Positions 1-8,546 of a DNA stretch of 64,000 nt are shown piece by piece. Position 1 is the first letter of the stretch. The number at the start of each line of letters is the position of its first letter. The notes under the pieces are model-generated. The model was given only the letters and a program-made list of their open reading frames with translations, ran no database searches and was not told the DNA's origin. Origin of the DNA: Cryobacterium levicorallinum (GTDB taxonomy: Bacteria > Actinomycetota > Actinomycetes > Actinomycetales > Microbacteriaceae); NCBI RefSeq assembly GCF_004402405.1, contig NZ_SOFE01000023.1, forward strand, positions 62,001-126,000, in the 5' to 3' direction. The translations under genes and the position numbers were made by a program.

Positions 1-511
1 CGTTTGTGGTGCCACCAATCTCGGTGAGGCACTCCGCCGCATCAACGAGGGTGCGGCCATGATTCGCTCCAAGGGCGAAGCTGGCACCGGCGACGTCTCC
101 GAGGCCACCAAGCACATTCGCACCATTAACGGAGAAATTCGTCGTCTCGGTTCGCTGAGCAAGGAAGAGCTGTACGTTGCCGCCAAGGAGCTGGCGGCGC
201 CGTACGAACTGGTGGCTGAGATCGCCGCAACCGGAAAGCTGCCCGTTGTTCTCTTCACTGCAGGAGGTGTGGCCACCCCGGCCGACGCCGCCATGATGAT
301 GCAGCTCGGTGCTGACGGCGTGTTCGTTGGCTCCGGCGTCTTCAAGTCGGGCAACCCCGAACAGCGTGCCGCCGCCATCGTGAAGGCTGTCACTTTCTAC
401 GACGACGCCAAGGTCATCGCTGAGGTCTCCCGCGGTCTCGGTGAGGCCATGGTCGGCATCAACGTGTCGGACATCCCCGCACCGCACCGCCTCGCTACGC
501 GCGGCTGGTAG
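1..511 (+). CDS. pdxS: PdxS, pyridoxal 5'-phosphate synthase lyase subunit (5' part cut off)
   Basis: This is the C-terminal 169 residues of PdxS; the start lies upstream of the window. PdxS forms the ring of the DXP-independent vitamin B6 pathway and makes PLP from ribose 5-phosphate, glyceraldehyde 3-phosphate and the ammonia delivered by PdxT. The visible stretch reads through [17 protein letters not shown], which is the family's phosphate-binding region, then [31 protein letters not shown], which closes the TIM barrel. The stop is followed 11 bp later by pdxT on the same strand, the normal pair. Identification is firm; only the N-terminal catalytic lysine region cannot be checked. Confidence 0.97.
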   Translation, partial: VCGATNLGEALRRINEGAAMIRSKGEAGTGDVSEATKHIRTINGEIRRLGSLSKEELYVAAKELAAPYELVAEIAATGKLPVVLFTAGGVATPADAAMMMQLGADGVFVGSGVFKSGNPEQRAAAIVKAVTFYDDAKVIAEVSRGLGEAMVGINVSDIPAPHRLATRGW

Positions 512-522
512 CCCGACCGTTC

Positions 523-1164
523 GTGACGATTCTCTCGATGGGCACCCGACCGGCAGAGGCCGCTGTACCGGCAGGTCTGCGGGTCGGGGTGCTCGCCCTG
601 CAGGGCGACTTTCGTGAGCACGCGCAGGTATTGCGCGCGCTCGGCGCGAACGTCGCCCTGGTGCGCCGTTCGGAAGAATTGCTCCAGGTCGACGGTCTGG
701 TCATTCCGGGCGGCGAATCGAGCGTCATGGACAAGCTCGCCCGTACCTTCGGCCTCGCCGAACCGCTCCGCGCAGCCATCCGCGGCGGGCTGCCGGTCTA
801 TGGAACCTGCGCGGGGCTGATCATGCTCGCCGACACGATTCTCGGTGGCATGAACGGCCAGCAGAGCCTCGGCGGACTCGACATCGCCGTGCGCCGCAAC
901 GCCTTCGGTTCGCAGACCGCTTCCTTCGAGACCGACCTGGACATTCCGGCGCTCGGCGAGAAGCCCGTGCACGCGGTGTTCATTCGGGCGCCGATCGTGG
1001 AGACCGTCGGGCATCGGGCGACCGCACTGGCCACCCTCGCCGACGGCCGCTGCGTCGCCGTGGAACAAGGCAACCTGCTCGGCACCTCTTTTCATCCGGA
1101 AATCACCGGCGAATACCGTTTTCACCAGTATTTCCTGCAGAAATTGGTCGCCGCCGCCCGCTGA
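523..1164 (+). CDS. pdxT: PdxT, glutaminase subunit of PLP synthase
   Basis: PdxT hydrolyses glutamine and channels ammonia to PdxS. The 213-residue product has the class I amidotransferase triad: Cys96 in YGTCAGL and His191/Glu193 in FHPEI. PGGESS near residue 62 is the family's glutamine-site loop. The chosen start is GTG at 523; an ATG at 538 is an alternative and both lie ahead of the conserved RVGVLALQGDF start of the domain. The product is about 15 residues longer at the N-terminus than many homologues, so the later start is possible. It is co-transcribed with pdxS. Confidence 0.95.
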   Translation: MTILSMGTRPAEAAVPAGLRVGVLALQGDFREHAQVLRALGANVALVRRSEELLQVDGLVIPGGESSVMDKLARTFGLAEPLRAAIRGGLPVYGTCAGLIMLADTILGGMNGQQSLGGLDIAVRRNAFGSQTASFETDLDIPALGEKPVHAVFIRAPIVETVGHRATALATLADGRCVAVEQGNLLGTSFHPEITGEYRFHQYFLQKLVAAAR

Positions 1165-1176
1165 TGCCAGGCCCAA

Positions 1177-1206
1177 TTGTGCCGCGCGCGCGAGTGTGGC
1201 TAGGGT
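1177..1206 (+). promoter_or_regulatory. Predicted promoter upstream of the DUF1697 gene
   Basis: TTGTGC at 1177-1182 and TAGGGT at 1201-1206 are separated by 18 bp, a plausible sigma70-type pair. The -10 box is followed 6 nt later by an ATG at 1213, the spacing expected of a leaderless transcript. Confidence 0.45.
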
Positions 1207-1212
1207 TCAGAC

Positions 1213-1242
1213 ATGACTCAGACAACCGGTGGTCAACGATGA
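1213..1242 (+). CDS. Possible nine-codon leaderless upstream ORF
   Basis: ATG at 1213 opens a nine-codon frame (MTQTTGGQR) whose TGA at 1240-1242 overlaps the ATG of the DUF1697 gene at 1239 as ATGA. It starts 6 nt after a TAGGGT -10 box. The position and overlap suggest a leader peptide or a device for translational coupling, but so short a frame can occur by chance. Confidence 0.3.
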   Translation: MTQTTGGQR

Positions 1243-1808
1243 CCCGATATGTAGCACTGCTCCGTGGCATCAACGTCAACGGCATCACCATCGCAATGAG
1301 CGATCTCGCCGACACATTTCGCGAACTCGGCTTCACCGACGTCAAAACGGTGTTGGCGAGCGGCAATGTAATCTTCAGCATCGACAGTCCGCTCGTCGAC
1401 ACTCCGCTGATTAACAAAGTGGATGCCGCAGCCCTCAAGGCGCGCATCGAAGCCGCCCTGACGGCTCGCTTCGAGTACGAAGCATGGATCGTGCTCGTCG
1501 ACGCCGAATCGCTCGACCGCATCGTGCGCTCGTACCCGTTCGACGCCGACCGCGACGGCTGGCACCCCTATGTCATGTTCTCCTCCGACCCCGGCCACCT
1601 CAGTGAGCTGGCCGGACACGCCAAGGAACTCGATGCCACCGACGAACGCATCGAACTCGGCCACGGCGTGCTGTACTGGGAGGTGCGCAAAGCCGTCGGC
1701 ATCAAGAGTGCCTTCAGTAAGAAGAGCGCCAAGCTCAAGTACCGCGACACCACCACCACCCGCAACCTGCACACGCTGCACAAGCTGCTGGAAGTCACAC
1801 CGGGATAG
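1239..1808 (+). CDS. DUF1697 family protein
   Basis: The 189-residue product begins TRYVALLRGINVNG, the usual start of DUF1697 proteins, and carries the conserved ASGNVIFS segment near residue 45. The family is widespread in bacteria and its biochemical role is not known to me. The ATG at 1239 was chosen because family similarity begins there; the frame is open further upstream. GGTGG at 1228-1232 could act as a weak ribosome binding site. The gene stands alone between pdxT and yebC and is likely its own transcript. Confidence 0.85.
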   Translation: MTRYVALLRGINVNGITIAMSDLADTFRELGFTDVKTVLASGNVIFSIDSPLVDTPLINKVDAAALKARIEAALTARFEYEAWIVLVDAESLDRIVRSYPFDADRDGWHPYVMFSSDPGHLSELAGHAKELDATDERIELGHGVLYWEVRKAVGIKSAFSKKSAKLKYRDTTTTRNLHTLHKLLEVTPG

Positions 1809-1860
1809 ACTGAGTCGGCACCAAGCGTGCACCGACTTCGCAGCGATCATCAGAGCCTGA

Positions 1861-1905
1861 TCGAGCACAACTCATTCGAACACAGCTTGTTCGAGCACAA
1901 CAACG
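1861..1905 (+). repeat. Three 15-bp tandem repeats in the yebC leader, with an internal palindrome
   Basis: Three imperfect 15-bp units starting TCGAGCACAAC, TCGAACACAGC and TCGAGCACAAC occupy 1861-1875, 1876-1890 and 1891-1905, ending just before the yebC ribosome binding site. The second unit and the start of the third form TCGAACA (1876-1882) and TGTTCGA (1888-1894), a perfect 7-bp inverted repeat with a 5-nt loop. Confidence 0.8.
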
Positions 1906-1913
1906 GGAGATGT

Positions 1914-2678
1914 ATGTCCGGGCATTCCAAATGGGCCACCACCAAGCACCAGAAGGCGGTCACCGACTCCAGACGAGCCAAGGCGTTCGCCAAGCTCATC
2001 AAGAACATCGAGGTTGCGGCCCGCCTGGGCGGCGCTGACCTCTCGGGTAACCCGACGCTGGTCGATGCCATTCAGAAGGCCAAGAAGACCTCCGTGCCCA
2101 ACGACAACATCGACCGCGCCGTCAAGCGTGGTGCCGGGCTGTCTGGCGAACAGGTTGACTACACAACCATCATGTACGAGGGCTATGCCACGCACGGTGT
2201 CGCGATCATGATCGAGTGCCTCACCGACAATAAGAACCGTGCTGCCGCCGAGGTACGCACCGCAATGGCCCGCAATGGGGGAGCCATGGCCGACCCGGGC
2301 AGTGTCGCCTACAACTTCCACCGCAAGGGTGTCGTCGTGGTCAAGCACCTGCCCACGATCACCGAAGACGACATCATGCTCGCCGTGCTCGACGCCGGCG
2401 CAGAAGAGGTCATCGACGAGGGCGAGACCTTCGAGATTCACTCTTCCGTTGGCGACCTCGTCGCCACCCGCACCGCGCTGCAGGCCGCCGGCATCGACTA
2501 TGAGTCCGCCGATATCGCCTTCATCCCGTCGCTCAAAGTCGAAGTCGACGCCGAAACCGCCCGCAAGGTGTTCCACCTGATCGACGCGATGGAAGACCTC
2601 GACGACGTGCAGAACGTCTATTCCAACTACGACCTGTCGGCCGAGGTACAGGCCGCACTCTCGAGCGAGTCCGAGTAG
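1914..2678 (+). CDS. yebC: YebC/TACO1 family regulator
   Basis: The 254-residue protein starts [14 protein letters not shown], the hallmark of the YebC/PmpR/TACO1 family. Members have been described both as DNA-binding transcription regulators and, in recent work, as translation factors that help ribosomes at difficult sequences; which applies here cannot be told from sequence. Three domains are expected, the first being the basic helical part (about 1-75). GGGAGA at 1905-1910 is the ribosome binding site. The gene lies 4 bp ahead of ruvC, the classic yebC-ruvCAB order, and is probably co-transcribed with it. Confidence 0.94.
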   Translation: MSGHSKWATTKHQKAVTDSRRAKAFAKLIKNIEVAARLGGADLSGNPTLVDAIQKAKKTSVPNDNIDRAVKRGAGLSGEQVDYTTIMYEGYATHGVAIMIECLTDNKNRAAAEVRTAMARNGGAMADPGSVAYNFHRKGVVVVKHLPTITEDDIMLAVLDAGAEEVIDEGETFEIHSSVGDLVATRTALQAAGIDYESADIAFIPSLKVEVDAETARKVFHLIDAMEDLDDVQNVYSNYDLSAEVQAALSSESE

Positions 2679-2682
2679 TTCG

Positions 2683-3309
2683 ATGGCGGTCCGGGTTCTC
2701 GGCATCGACCCGGGCCTCACCCGCTGCGGTGTCGGCGTGGTCGATGTCGAAGGCAACCGTTCGGCCCGCCTGGTGGACGTGACCGTGCTGCGCAGCGCGC
2801 CCGACCTGCCCCTGGAGCAGCGGCTGCTGCTGCTGTCGCAGGGCCTCGAAGAGATGCTCGACCGGCACCGGCCGCAATTCATCGCCATCGAACGGGTTTT
2901 CGCCCAGCACAACGTTCGCACGGTCATGGGAACGGCCCAGATCAGTGGGGTGGCCCTGTTGCTCGCCGCCCAGCGCGGACTGCCGGTGACCCTGCACACC
3001 CCGAGCGAGGTGAAGGCGGCCATCACCGGGTACGGGTCCGCCGACAAGCAGCAGGTCGGCACCATGGTCGCGCGCATTCTCGGGCTCACCGAAATTCCTA
3101 AGCCCGCCGATGCAGCGGATGCCCTGGCCCTCGCGATCTGCCATGCCTGGCGCACCGGCGCCTCCGGCGGCACGCTGCCGACCGTCGTCTCGGTCAAAGC
3201 GGCCACAGGAACGCCTGCCGCGCTGACCCCGGCGCAAAAGGCCTGGCGTGCCGCCGAACGCGGGTCGGTGCCAGCGGTGTCGGCGGTGCCCCGTAGTCTT
3301 AAGCGGTGA
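2683..3309 (+). CDS. ruvC: RuvC, Holliday junction endonuclease
   Basis: RuvC cuts Holliday junctions that have been moved by RuvAB. The 208-residue product carries the four acidic metal-binding residues expected from E. coli RuvC: Asp9 in GIDPG, Glu70 in IAIERVF, and Asp143 and Asp146 in [14 protein letters not shown]. The last 35 residues or so are a low-complexity, actinobacteria-type tail. Its TGA overlaps the GTG of ruvA (GTGA), so the two are translationally coupled. Confidence 0.97.
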   Translation: MAVRVLGIDPGLTRCGVGVVDVEGNRSARLVDVTVLRSAPDLPLEQRLLLLSQGLEEMLDRHRPQFIAIERVFAQHNVRTVMGTAQISGVALLLAAQRGLPVTLHTPSEVKAAITGYGSADKQQVGTMVARILGLTEIPKPADAADALALAICHAWRTGASGGTLPTVVSVKAATGTPAALTPAQKAWRAAERGSVPAVSAVPRSLKR

Positions 3310-3986
3310 TCTCTTCCGTACGTGGCCTTGTCCTGTCTGCCGTGGGCTCAACCGCCAGCTCATCAACGGTGGTAATCGAGGTCGGGGGAGTCGGCCTCGG
3401 GGTGCAGGTGACGCCGGCTACCGCCCTCGGCGTGCGCATCGGTGACGAGGCGCGCCTTGCGACCACGCTCATCGTGCGCGAAGATTCCCTTACCCTCTAC
3501 GGTTTTCCCACGGCTGATGAACTCGCCGTGTTCGAACTGCTGGTCGGCGTCACGGGGGTTGGCCCCAAATCCGCCCTCGGCGTGCTCGCCGTGCTCAGCC
3601 CCAACCAGATCGGGCAGGCCGTCAATGCAGACGACGACGCAGCCTTCCGCAAGGTCAGCGGCATCGGTCCCAAGACCGCGAAACTCATCGTGCTCTCCCT
3701 CGCCGGAAAAATCGCCGTCAGCGCCGAAAGCGCCCCGACTCGCCGACCCGGCGCTACCTCGGTCGCCGCGAGCGTGCAGGCTGCCCTGATCGGTCTGGGC
3801 TGGTCCGAACGGGTCGCCGCTGAGGCCGTCGATGAAGCCCTCACCGAGCTGGCGGACGCTGCCGGCGCCGATTCCGCGCCGCCGACCGTCGCCGCTGTGC
3901 TCCGGCTGGCCCTCGGCCGCCTCGGCCCGGCGGCGCACCACGCCACCGGGTCTGCAGCTGCGTCGACCGGATCGGGCCGTTCGTGA
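3306..3986 (+). CDS. ruvA: RuvA, Holliday junction-binding subunit
   Basis: RuvA tetramers hold the four-way junction and load RuvB. The 226-residue protein has the N-terminal OB domain (about 1-62), helix-hairpin-helix motifs with [13 protein letters not shown] (near 80) and [16 protein letters not shown] (near 115), and a C-terminal RuvB-contact domain after a flexible linker. The start is a GTG overlapping the ruvC stop; the stop in turn overlaps the GTG of ruvB. Confidence 0.97.
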   Translation: MISSVRGLVLSAVGSTASSSTVVIEVGGVGLGVQVTPATALGVRIGDEARLATTLIVREDSLTLYGFPTADELAVFELLVGVTGVGPKSALGVLAVLSPNQIGQAVNADDDAAFRKVSGIGPKTAKLIVLSLAGKIAVSAESAPTRRPGATSVAASVQAALIGLGWSERVAAEAVDEALTELADAAGADSAPPTVAAVLRLALGRLGPAAHHATGSAAASTGSGRS

Positions 3987-5032
3987 CCACGGACCCGGGC
4001 GTCGAGCTCAGTAACCCCTCGCTCGAAAGCGAATCCGAGCTCGCCTTCGAGGGCGCGCTGCGCCCGGCGAGCCTGGCCGAATTCGTCGGCCAGAAGAAGG
4101 TGCGCGGGCAGTTGCAGCTGCTGCTGACCGCCGCGACGATGCAGAACCGCACGCCGGACCACATCCTCCTGGCAGGCCCGCCCGGCCTCGGAAAGACCAC
4201 CCTCGCCATGATCGTTGCCTACGAGGGCAACCGGCCGCTGCGCATGTCGAGCGGACCGGCCATTCAACACGCCGGTGATCTCGCTGCGGTGCTGTCCTCA
4301 CTGGTTCCCGGTGAGGTGCTGTTCATCGATGAAATTCACCGCATGGCGCGATCGGCCGAAGAGATGCTCTATCTCGCGATGGAAGACTTTCGCATCGACA
4401 TCATGGTGGGCAAGGGCGCCGGGGCCACCTCGGTGCCGCTCGACCTTGCCCCGTTCACCCTGGTGGGGGCCACGACGCGCTCCGGCCTGCTGCCGAACCC
4501 GCTGCGTGACCGATTCGGCTTCACCGCGCACCTGGAGTTTTACGCCGAGAGCGAGTTGGAACAGGTGCTCTATCGCGCCGCCCAGCTGATCGACCTGCCG
4601 ATCGAGCGCGACGCGCTGGCCGAGATCGCCGGCCGGTGCCGGGGCACACCCCGCATCGCGAACCGCCTGCTGCGCCGGGTGCGCGATTACGCGCTCGTGC
4701 ACGGGGGCGGCGCCAACATCGCGGCGGTGCACGCGGCGCTCGAACTCTACGACGTCGATGCGATCGGCCTGGATCGTCTGGACCGGGAAGTCATGAAGAT
4801 CATCCTGACGCGATTCGGTGGTGGACCGGTCGGCCTCAACACCCTGGCCGTCTCGGTCGGCGAGGAGTCCGAAACCGTCGAAGCGGTCGTCGAGCCGTTC
4901 CTGGTACGGATAGGATTCCTCACGCGTACCCCGCGCGGCCGTGTTGCGACCAGCGCGGCCTGGCAACATTTTGGTCTCACACCGCCCCTGGGCATTACCC
5001 CACAGGGAAGTGTGACCCTTCTTGACCTATAA
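3983..5032 (+). CDS. ruvB: RuvB, branch-migration ATPase
   Basis: RuvB is the hexameric AAA+ motor that drives branch migration. In the 349-residue product Walker A is GPPGLGKT (65-72) and Walker B is LFIDEIH (113-119); the sensor segment VGATTRSG and the C-terminal winged helix (from about 260) follow. The start is a GTG within GTGA shared with ruvA. The final codons and stop (CTATAA) contain the perfect TATAAT that I read as the yajC -10 box. Confidence 0.98.
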   Translation: MTTDPGVELSNPSLESESELAFEGALRPASLAEFVGQKKVRGQLQLLLTAATMQNRTPDHILLAGPPGLGKTTLAMIVAYEGNRPLRMSSGPAIQHAGDLAAVLSSLVPGEVLFIDEIHRMARSAEEMLYLAMEDFRIDIMVGKGAGATSVPLDLAPFTLVGATTRSGLLPNPLRDRFGFTAHLEFYAESELEQVLYRAAQLIDLPIERDALAEIAGRCRGTPRIANRLLRRVRDYALVHGGGANIAAVHAALELYDVDAIGLDRLDREVMKIILTRFGGGPVGLNTLAVSVGEESETVEAVVEPFLVRIGFLTRTPRGRVATSAAWQHFGLTPPLGITPQGSVTLLDL

Positions 5033-5033
5033 T
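5028..5033 (+). promoter_or_regulatory. Perfect TATAAT -10 box for yajC-secDF
   Basis: TATAAT at 5028-5033 spans the ruvB stop codon. No good -35 element is visible at 16-18 bp. Predicted transcription start is near 5040, giving a leader of about 100 nt that begins with the 5043-5085 hairpin. Confidence 0.4.
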
Positions 5034-5042
5034 TCAATTTGG

Positions 5043-5085
5043 CCCGCCTGTCTAGAGGCATATTCTCTCTAGGCCTGCTGGCGGG
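5043..5085 (+). other. Nested hairpin in the yajC leader
   Basis: CCCGCC (5043-5048) pairs with GGCGGG (5080-5085) and, inside it, CTAGAG (5052-5057) pairs with CTCTAG (5067-5072). No T-run follows, so it is either a weak end for the ruv operon or structure in the yajC leader. Confidence 0.5.
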
Positions 5086-5140
5086 TCTTCACCCACAAGC
5101 TTCGGCCACCCGCGCCGCAATCGGAAGGTTTTACCGCTCC

Positions 5141-5545
5141 ATGGATTCTTTGACTCTCGTCATGTTGGCCGTTTTGGCCGTACTCGTCTTCTTCATGTTC
5201 CGCAACGGCCGCAAGCGCAAGAAGGACCAGGAAGCCCTGCAGGCGACCATGGTTCCCGGAGCCGACGTCATGACCAACTTCGGTATGTACGGCACGATCA
5301 TTGCCATCGACGAAGAGGCCAACAAGGTCGAACTTCAGATCGCTCCCGGCGTCATTGTTGAGATCCACCGTCAGACCATCGCTCGCGTGGTGGAGCCGAT
5401 TGTCGCCGACGACGTCGAAGACGACTCTGCCGTTGAAAGCATCGACTCACTGCGTGAATCGGAACTGTCTGAGCCGGAATTCGGCCAGCGCGTGGTCGAG
5501 AGCGATACCGACACCACCGAACAGCCGAAAAAGGGCGACGCGTAA
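5141..5545 (+). CDS. yajC: YajC, preprotein translocase accessory subunit
   Basis: YajC associates with SecDF at the Sec translocon. The 134-residue protein has one N-terminal membrane segment (about 4-20), a basic patch RNGRKRKKDQ, and the cytoplasmic domain with MVPGADVMTNFGMYGTI and VEIHRQTIARVV, followed by an acidic tail. ATG at 5141 was chosen because the membrane segment starts right after it; GGAAGG at 5122-5127 is a distant ribosome binding site. It precedes secD and secF in the common order. Confidence 0.95.
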   Translation: MDSLTLVMLAVLAVLVFFMFRNGRKRKKDQEALQATMVPGADVMTNFGMYGTIIAIDEEANKVELQIAPGVIVEIHRQTIARVVEPIVADDVEDDSAVESIDSLRESELSEPEFGQRVVESDTDTTEQPKKGDA

Positions 5546-5587
5546 TCTAGCTCCCGCACCAACAACGCACGTACTGCAACACGCGGC

Positions 5588-5613
5588 GCGCCCACACATT
5601 CTGGTGTGGGCGC
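5588..5613 (+). other. 10-bp hairpin between yajC and secD
   Basis: GCGCCCACAC (5588-5597) and GTGTGGGCGC (5604-5613) form a perfect 10-bp stem with a 6-nt loop. No U-tract follows, so I read it as an intercistronic stabilising or processing structure rather than a terminator. Confidence 0.6.
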
Positions 5614-5635
5614 CAACAGAAAGCTGAGTTCATAG

Positions 5636-7363
5636 GTGGCTAAGTCGTCGTCTCCGGCCAAAAAGGCCTGGCGTTCCCTGACCTGGCTGGGCGTGCTCAT
5701 CGTCGGCCTGATCGCTCTGAACGCGTTCGGCGTGTTCACCCAGAACGGGTCGTGGACGCCGAAACTGGCGCTCGACCTCGAGGGTGGAACGCAGATCATT
5801 CTCGCCCCGCAGGTCGAGAGCGGCGCGACCGTCACCTCTGAGCAGCTCACCGAGGCCGTGGGCATTATTCGCCAGCGGATCAACTCCTCGGGAGTCTCCG
5901 AAACCGAGGTCAACACTCAGGGCGGCCAGAACATCGTCGTATCGATCCCCGGTACCCCCGATGACGCCACCCTGGAGCGCATCAAGTCTTCGGCCAAACT
6001 GGAATTCCGCGCCGTGCTCGTGGCCGGTCAGCCCTCGGGCCAGACCGTCGGTGCCGACGGTACCGCGACCCCCGCACCGGAGGCAACCGTCGACCCGAGC
6101 CTGTCCACGACTCCGACGGTCGAACCCACCGACGCGAGCGACCTGAACTACGTCACCCCGGCCCTGCAGGCCGAGTATGACGCCTTCGACTGTGCCGCGA
6201 TCAACACCACGAACGTCGCGCCGGCCGATGAACCCCTCATCACCTGCGAAACGGATGGCTCGATTAAGTACATCCTCGGCCCGGTCGAGGTTGACGGTTC
6301 CACCATCACCGACGCGACCAATGGTCAGCGCACCACCTCGTCGGGCGCAACCACCGGTGAGTGGGTCGTCAACATTGTGTTCAACAGCGAGGGCACCACG
6401 AAGTTCGCCGACGTCACGACGCGGCTGAACAACCTGACCGGGGCGCAGAATCAATTCGCTATCGTGCTCGACGGCGCTGTTATCTCGGCGCCGTCCAACA
6501 CGCAGGGAGCCATCCTCAACGGCAGGCCGGAAATTTCGGGCTCCTTTGACCAGGACAGCTCGAAGGCCCTCGCTGACCAGCTCAAGTTCGGCGCTCTGCC
6601 GATCAGCTTCACCGTACAGAGCCAGGACACCATCTCGGCCACCTTGGGATCGACACAGCTGCTCAACGGACTCATCGCCGGTTTAATCGGTCTGATCCTC
6701 GTCGTCATGTACTCGCTCGCCCAATACCGTCTGCTGGGCCTCGTGACCGTTGCTTCGCTCGCAGTCGCGGCCGTGATCACCTACCTGCTCATCACTATCC
6801 TGTCCTGGCGTGAGGGCTACCGTCTGTCGCTGGCCGGTGTTGCCGGCCTGATCGTGGCGATCGGTATCACCGCCGACTCCTTCATCGTGTACTTCGAACG
6901 CGTACGCGATGAACTGCGTGACGGTCGCGGGCTGGAGTCGTCGGTCGAGGCCGGCTGGAAGCGTGCCTTCCGCACCATCGTCGCCTCTGACGTCGTGAAC
7001 TTTCTCGCCGCCGCCGTATTGTTCGTGCTCGCCGTAGGAAATGTGCGCGGCTTCGCTCTGACCCTCGGCCTCACCACCATCGTCGACCTGCTCGTGGTGA
7101 GCATGTTCACCCACCCGATGTTGCAGCTGGTTGCGAAAACCCGGTTCTTCAACGAGGGCCACAAACTCAGCGGCCTCGATCCTCGTGCCCTCGGCGCGGT
7201 TTACCGTGGCCGTGCCCGCTTTGAACCCTCGTCGACCATGTCGGCGAGGAAGGTGGCGTCCTCGAGCAAAGAGGCGGCCAAGCGACAAACGATCGCCGAA
7301 CGTAAGGCGTCTGAGCTGGTAAGTACCAGTACTGATCGATCGACAGACGGGAAGGATTCCTGA
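5636..7363 (+). CDS. secD: SecD, protein export membrane protein
   Basis: SecD works with SecF to use the proton gradient for late steps of export. The 575-residue product has an N-terminal membrane helix (about 15-35), a large extracellular part beginning LALDLEGGTQIIL, and a C-terminal block of five membrane helices from about 340, including GLIVAIGITADSFIVYFER, the D-box region of RND-like proteins. A Thr/Pro/Ala-rich insertion lies near residues 140-170 in the extracellular part. The C-terminus is a basic, Ser-rich cytoplasmic tail. GTG start at 5636; its TGA shares one base with the secF ATG (TGATG). Confidence 0.96.
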   Translation: MAKSSSPAKKAWRSLTWLGVLIVGLIALNAFGVFTQNGSWTPKLALDLEGGTQIILAPQVESGATVTSEQLTEAVGIIRQRINSSGVSETEVNTQGGQNIVVSIPGTPDDATLERIKSSAKLEFRAVLVAGQPSGQTVGADGTATPAPEATVDPSLSTTPTVEPTDASDLNYVTPALQAEYDAFDCAAINTTNVAPADEPLITCETDGSIKYILGPVEVDGSTITDATNGQRTTSSGATTGEWVVNIVFNSEGTTKFADVTTRLNNLTGAQNQFAIVLDGAVISAPSNTQGAILNGRPEISGSFDQDSSKALADQLKFGALPISFTVQSQDTISATLGSTQLLNGLIAGLIGLILVVMYSLAQYRLLGLVTVASLAVAAVITYLLITILSWREGYRLSLAGVAGLIVAIGITADSFIVYFERVRDELRDGRGLESSVEAGWKRAFRTIVASDVVNFLAAAVLFVLAVGNVRGFALTLGLTTIVDLLVVSMFTHPMLQLVAKTRFFNEGHKLSGLDPRALGAVYRGRARFEPSSTMSARKVASSSKEAAKRQTIAERKASELVSTSTDRSTDGKDS

Positions 7364-8376
7364 TGGCCAGCTTCTCGCAGCTCGGAAATGACCTCTACAC
7401 CGGGGCACGGTCGCTCAATATCGTCGGGCGCCGCAAACTCTGGTACCTGATCGCCGGTGGCATGATCCTCATTGCCCTGGTCGGCCCGTTCCTGCTGCGC
7501 GGTGGTTTTGTGTTCGGCATTGAATTCACCGGCGGCAGCGAATTCGTCGTCTCCCAGACGACGAGTCAGTCGCAGACCACGGCAACGGATGCCGTCGCGA
7601 GCGTCGCTCCCGACGTCGTTCCGAAGGTCTCCACCGTCGGCTCAGACGGTGTTCGGATCCAGACCGACCAGATGTCTGAGGGGGAGACGACGGAAGTACG
7701 CGACGCCCTCGCCGCCGCCTATGACGTTCCGGTCACCGAAGTGGCCACCTCCTTCATCGGAGCGACCTGGGGGCAGGACATCACCGGCCAGGCGCTGCGC
7801 GCCCTGATCGTGTTCCTCGTGCTCGCCGGTATCATCATGGCGATCTACTTCCGCACCTGGAAGATGTCGGTCGCGGCCATGGTCGCGCTGCTCCATGACC
7901 TCGTGATCACGGCCGGGTTCTACGGCATCACCGGATTCGAGATCACGCCGGCCGCGGTGATCGGGTTCCTGACCATTCTGGGCTACTCGCTCTACGACAC
8001 CGTCGTGGTCTTCGACAAGATTCGGGAGAACACCAACTTCGATGGATCCGGCTCAAGCCGCACCTTCGCGGAGTCGGTCAACCTCGCCGTGAACCAGACG
8101 CTGGTGCGCTCGATCAACACCTCCGTCGTCGCCGCCCTGCCCGTGGCATCCATTCTGTTCATCGGTGCCTTCGTGCTCGGTGCTGGCACCCTGCGCGACA
8201 TTTCGTTGGCTTTGCTCATCGGCATCCTGGTCGGTACCTACTCAACGATTTTCATCGCTTCGCCGCTGTATGTTCAGTTGCGTGCTGGCGAGGCCGCCAT
8301 TCGTAGGCACGACAAGCAGGCTTTGGCGGCACGCGCCAAGGCTTCGACGCCGGCTGCGGAGTCCGTTACCGCGTAG
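7363..8376 (+). CDS. secF: SecF, protein export membrane protein
   Basis: SecF is the smaller RND-type partner of SecD. The 337-residue protein has an N-terminal membrane helix (about 28-45), the conserved GIEFTGGSEF start of the extracellular loop, and five C-terminal helices including ILGYSLYDTVVVFDKIREN (near 205-225). GGGAAGGATTCCTG provides the ribosome binding site. A strong terminator begins 15 bp after the stop, ending the yajC-secDF operon. Confidence 0.97.
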   Translation: MASFSQLGNDLYTGARSLNIVGRRKLWYLIAGGMILIALVGPFLLRGGFVFGIEFTGGSEFVVSQTTSQSQTTATDAVASVAPDVVPKVSTVGSDGVRIQTDQMSEGETTEVRDALAAAYDVPVTEVATSFIGATWGQDITGQALRALIVFLVLAGIIMAIYFRTWKMSVAAMVALLHDLVITAGFYGITGFEITPAAVIGFLTILGYSLYDTVVVFDKIRENTNFDGSGSSRTFAESVNLAVNQTLVRSINTSVVAALPVASILFIGAFVLGAGTLRDISLALLIGILVGTYSTIFIASPLYVQLRAGEAAIRRHDKQALAARAKASTPAAESVTA

Positions 8377-8391
8377 CATTCGCTCTCTGAT

Positions 8392-8428
8392 CGAAACGGC
8401 CAGCCCCGATGGGCTGGCCGTTTCGCTG
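8392..8428 (+). terminator. Rho-independent terminator after secF
   Basis: A perfect 15-bp stem (8392-8406 with 8411-8425) encloses a 4-nt loop. The stem starts CGAAACGG and ends CCGTTTCG, giving an A-rich upstream arm and a short T-run. Confidence 0.85.
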
Positions 8429-8546
8429 CGTGTGGGCAGGGCGGATCGCTTGCAGCGTACGGGAGAGGCGTCGCGAACCGGCATAATTGAGGGAACGCAA
8501 ACACAGCCCGCGCGGTTTCAACCGCTGTGAGTTAAGAGGTGAGACT

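Noticed and set aside
1812..1837. Terminator after the DUF1697 gene (AGTCGG/CCGACT)
   Set aside because: Only six clean pairs with a bulge and no T-run.
1876..1894. SOS (LexA) box upstream of yebC-ruvCAB
   Set aside because: The arms TCGAAC and GTTCGA are right but the spacer is 7 instead of 4 nt, so I list it only as a palindrome.
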